The translations under genes and the position numbers were made by a program. A stretch of 6,162 nucleotides of DNA, taken from the NCBI GenBank assembly GCA_025355835.1, contig JANXYW010000176.1:1-6162 (forward strand). The letters are read 5' to 3'. How positions within the stretch are numbered: position 1 is the stretch's first letter; the number at the start of each line of letters is the position of its first letter. The stretch is from Chloroflexota bacterium (GTDB lineage: Bacteria; Chloroflexota; Dehalococcoidia; DSTF01; JACRBR01). Under the pieces are notes generated by a model. That model was given only the letters and a program-made list of their open reading frames with translations. It did not search any database and was not told the DNA's origin. Below, piece by piece: positions 4,457-6,162 of this stretch.

Positions 4457-6162
4457 ACGAGGTGGAAGTGGGTTGGTTAGGGGTGAGGGTCATTCGAAGT
4501 TCTTCGGCCTGCCGCGTCCAGCCGGTCATGCCGATCTCGGCGAACTGTTGCATGGCCGCATCGAGCAGCGGCAGCGCGCGTTCGCGGTCTCCTTCGGCGA
4601 CTGTGCCATCGCCGGCGGCGTTGCGGCGGGCGTACATCAGCGCCTCGTCGTAGTCGACGATCGCGCGCAGCGGGCGCTGTCCGTCTTCTTGGAGCACGGT
4701 GCGCGCTTTCGCGAACCATTCGCTCGCTTCATCGTAGCGACCTGTAAGCGCGCAGAGCCGCGCGAGCGCCAGCCGTCCGTCCTGAAGGATGAAGCGATGG
4801 TCCGGCGCAATGACCTTCTCCCGCAGACTCTTCTCGATTGCTTCGATGTGATCCGTGCGCTGAAGGATCCAGAGCGCCCAGGCGCTGTTGCAGAGGACGC
4901 ACGGGAGGTTGACTTCACCGATGGGCGCGCGCTCGATCGCGGGCAGTGCCGCCGCAATCATCGCCAGCGCGTCGGCCTCGCGCCCTGCCTGGGCGAAAGC
5001 GAGCGCAGCAACGGAGCGCGTAAGGGCCCGGGCATAACGCGCCTCTGGAGCGTCACGGCGTAGCCAGAACTCTACGAGCGGCGCGGCAGCGGCCAAGCCC
5101 TCTCCGGAGGCGACCAACAGCTCCAGTTGAGCGATATCCAGTTGCTGTGTCTGCACCGATGACCCGGGCATACGGGCGATGAGCGCCGCACAGCGGTCGC
5201 ACGACGCTCGCGCTTCGTCTAGCTCGCCGAGGCCAGCGAAGCAGCGCGCGAGGTATCCATGGATCAGGACCTGCGCCGCTATGCGTCCCTCGCGCTCCGC
5301 GATGGGCAGTGCATCGAGAAGGATAGTCCGCGCGCCTTGCGTATCGGCCAGGTAGAACAACGCCGCGCCTGCCGCGCGCGGCGTTGTTCTCATCCCCTTC
5401 GCATCGCTCTGAAGCTGTTCGCGCGACTCGAAGCGCGAGAATGCGAAGGTCCCTTCGTCCTCGCGTAGGCTGTTCATGACCCCGAGCCACGTCTCGTACT
5501 CAGGGTCCTCTGCGGGAAGCAGTATGCCGAGCGCCTCCGGATCGGTTGAACTCCGATCCAGATAGGCGAAATGAAAGAGATTTCCCCATACGTGGTCGCG
5601 TCTGTCGCCGATGTAGCGCATGCCCGCGGTGGCGATCGCGTAGGCGGCGAGCATGTTCCCGGCCTCGAAGGCGGCGAGCATGGCATCGTGCAGATAGTCG
5701 GCTGCGGCATCGTTGCCTTCGCTCGTAGCGATCGATGCGCCAGCGTCTGCGGCCATGCGGACGCCCTCGTCCGGCTGCAGCGCCCACATCAACGCGATGC
5801 CAAGACGGGCGAGGAGGCGTGGGTGGCGCGCGTCGCCATCGGGCAACAGCTCCAACGCCATGCGCAGGAATGCGACCTGCTCGTCCCATGCCGCCGATGA
5901 CTCCGCCTGATCCGCGGCCGCGATCGCATAGGGCACTCCGCGTTCTGCACCCGACACGGCGGCGCTACGGTGGTACTGGAACGCGAGTTCGGCCGCGTGT
6001 TCCTCTGCGTGGTCACCGTAAACGCGCTCCATCGCCTCAGCGATCTGGCGGTGCAACCGCACCTGGCGCGACGGGCTCAACTCGCCGTACAGCGTGTGCC
6101 GGATCAGCGCGTGCGTGAAGTTGTAGATGTCGGACTCGCCGGTCGAGGTGAGCAACTGCGCT
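4455..6162 (-). CDS. TPR-rich C-terminal part of an AAA-ATPase-type regulator (partial)
   Basis: The frame is open from the window edge to TAG at 4457-4455; 568 residues are visible and the N-terminus lies beyond the window. The segment FTHALIRHTLYGELSPSRQ (visible residues 15-33) is the conserved helix after the ATPase module in large STAND/AAA regulators such as LuxR-family (MalT-like) activators and ATPase-linked adenylate/guanylate cyclases. It is followed by LHRQIAEAMERVYG and HAAELAFQYHRSA, then by alpha-helical TPR-like pairs across the rest (for example LARLGIALMWAL, AYAIATAGMRYI, LIHGYLARCFAGLGELDEA, ALARLCALTGRYDEASEWFAKA). Such proteins sense a ligand through the TPR domain and gate an ATP switch. 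No LuxR helix-turn-helix follows, so an N-terminal output domain (cyclase, kinase or DNA-binding) is likelier. The last residues, LTPNQPTSTS, look low-complexity and lie next to the repeat array. The nearest in-frame upstream TTG is not a credible start. Confidence 0.85.
   Translation of the reverse strand, partial: AQLLTSTGESDIYNFTHALIRHTLYGELSPSRQVRLHRQIAEAMERVYGDHAEEHAAELAFQYHRSAAVSGAERGVPYAIAAADQAESSAAWDEQVAFLRMALELLPDGDARHPRLLARLGIALMWALQPDEGVRMAADAGASIATSEGNDAAADYLHDAMLAAFEAGNMLAAYAIATAGMRYIGDRRDHVWGNLFHFAYLDRSSTDPEALGILLPAEDPEYETWLGVMNSLREDEGTFAFSRFESREQLQSDAKGMRTTPRAAGAALFYLADTQGARTILLDALPIAEREGRIAAQVLIHGYLARCFAGLGELDEARASCDRCAALIARMPGSSVQTQQLDIAQLELLVASGEGLAAAAPLVEFWLRRDAPEARYARALTRSVAALAFAQAGREADALAMIAAALPAIERAPIGEVNLPCVLCNSAWALWILQRTDHIEAIEKSLREKVIAPDHRFILQDGRLALARLCALTGRYDEASEWFAKARTVLQEDGQRPLRAIVDYDEALMYARRNAAGDGTVAEGDRERALPLLDAAMQQFAEIGMTGWTRQAEELRMTLTPNQPTSTS
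5354..5390. repeat. 15-bp perfect inverted repeat inside the regulator gene
   Basis: AGAACAACGCCGCGC at 5354-5368 is the exact reverse complement of 5376-5390, around a 7-base loop. On the coding strand it encodes part of RTTPRAAGAALFY, a linker between TPR helices. A 15-bp perfect stem inside a coding region is rarely seen by chance, even at high GC; it could slow translation or be an incidental product of alanine-rich coding. Confidence 0.75.

Noticed and set aside
3750..4480. Several overlapping frames of 87-208 codons on both strands in the repeat spacer
   Set aside because: Their sequences repeat in step with the DNA repeats, both strands are open at once, and no ribosome binding sites or domains are present.

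Overview
This is a GC-rich bacterial window with dense minus-strand coding and two repeat-rich spacers. I think it comes from a Chloroflexota (Dehalococcoidia-like) or, less likely, an actinobacterial genome. The reasons are high GC codon use, a bacterial PAC2-family protein, a GMC alcohol dehydrogenase, an AAA/TPR regulator tail, and intergenic repeats of the kinds often seen in environmental assemblies. The taxonomy is inference; there is no rRNA or other marker gene.

Layout. Bases 1-336 (+) hold the C-terminal two thirds of a YajQ-family protein. It converges, with one base between stops, on a 55-residue minus-strand gene (338-505) that resembles the C-terminal tail of AbrB/VapB-type antitoxins. 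That small gene lies 3 bases downstream of a PAC2-family gene (509-1384, -), so the two look like one operon. A spacer with a long inverted repeat built on 7-bp GTCGTCR units (1413-1498) follows. Next is a self-contained minus-strand unit: an unrecognised 72-residue basic protein (1569-1787) with a ribosome binding site and a rho-independent terminator (1501-1540). Upstream of it, bases 1788-2078 hold a perfect 14-bp palindrome, several hairpins and a low-complexity GTCG/GTCT tract.

A complete GMC-family FAD oxidoreductase (2079-3608, -) is next, with all the expected motifs and a His/Asn catalytic pair. Upstream, 3609-4454 has no credible gene. It holds two 27-bp direct repeats exactly 50 bp apart and then about 525 bp of composite, hairpin-rich repeats, including an 83-bp perfect duplication. 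The array runs into the stop codon of the last gene (4455 to the window edge, -), the TPR-rich C-terminal part of a large AAA-ATPase-type signalling or transcription regulator.

The genes do not form one pathway. The only likely co-transcribed pair is PAC2 plus the 55-residue gene. The best candidates for something undescribed are that orphan antitoxin-like tail next to PAC2, the 72-residue basic protein with its structured upstream region, and the modular repeat array that seems to have reached the 3' end of a gene. No complete defence, mobile or biosynthetic system is visible.
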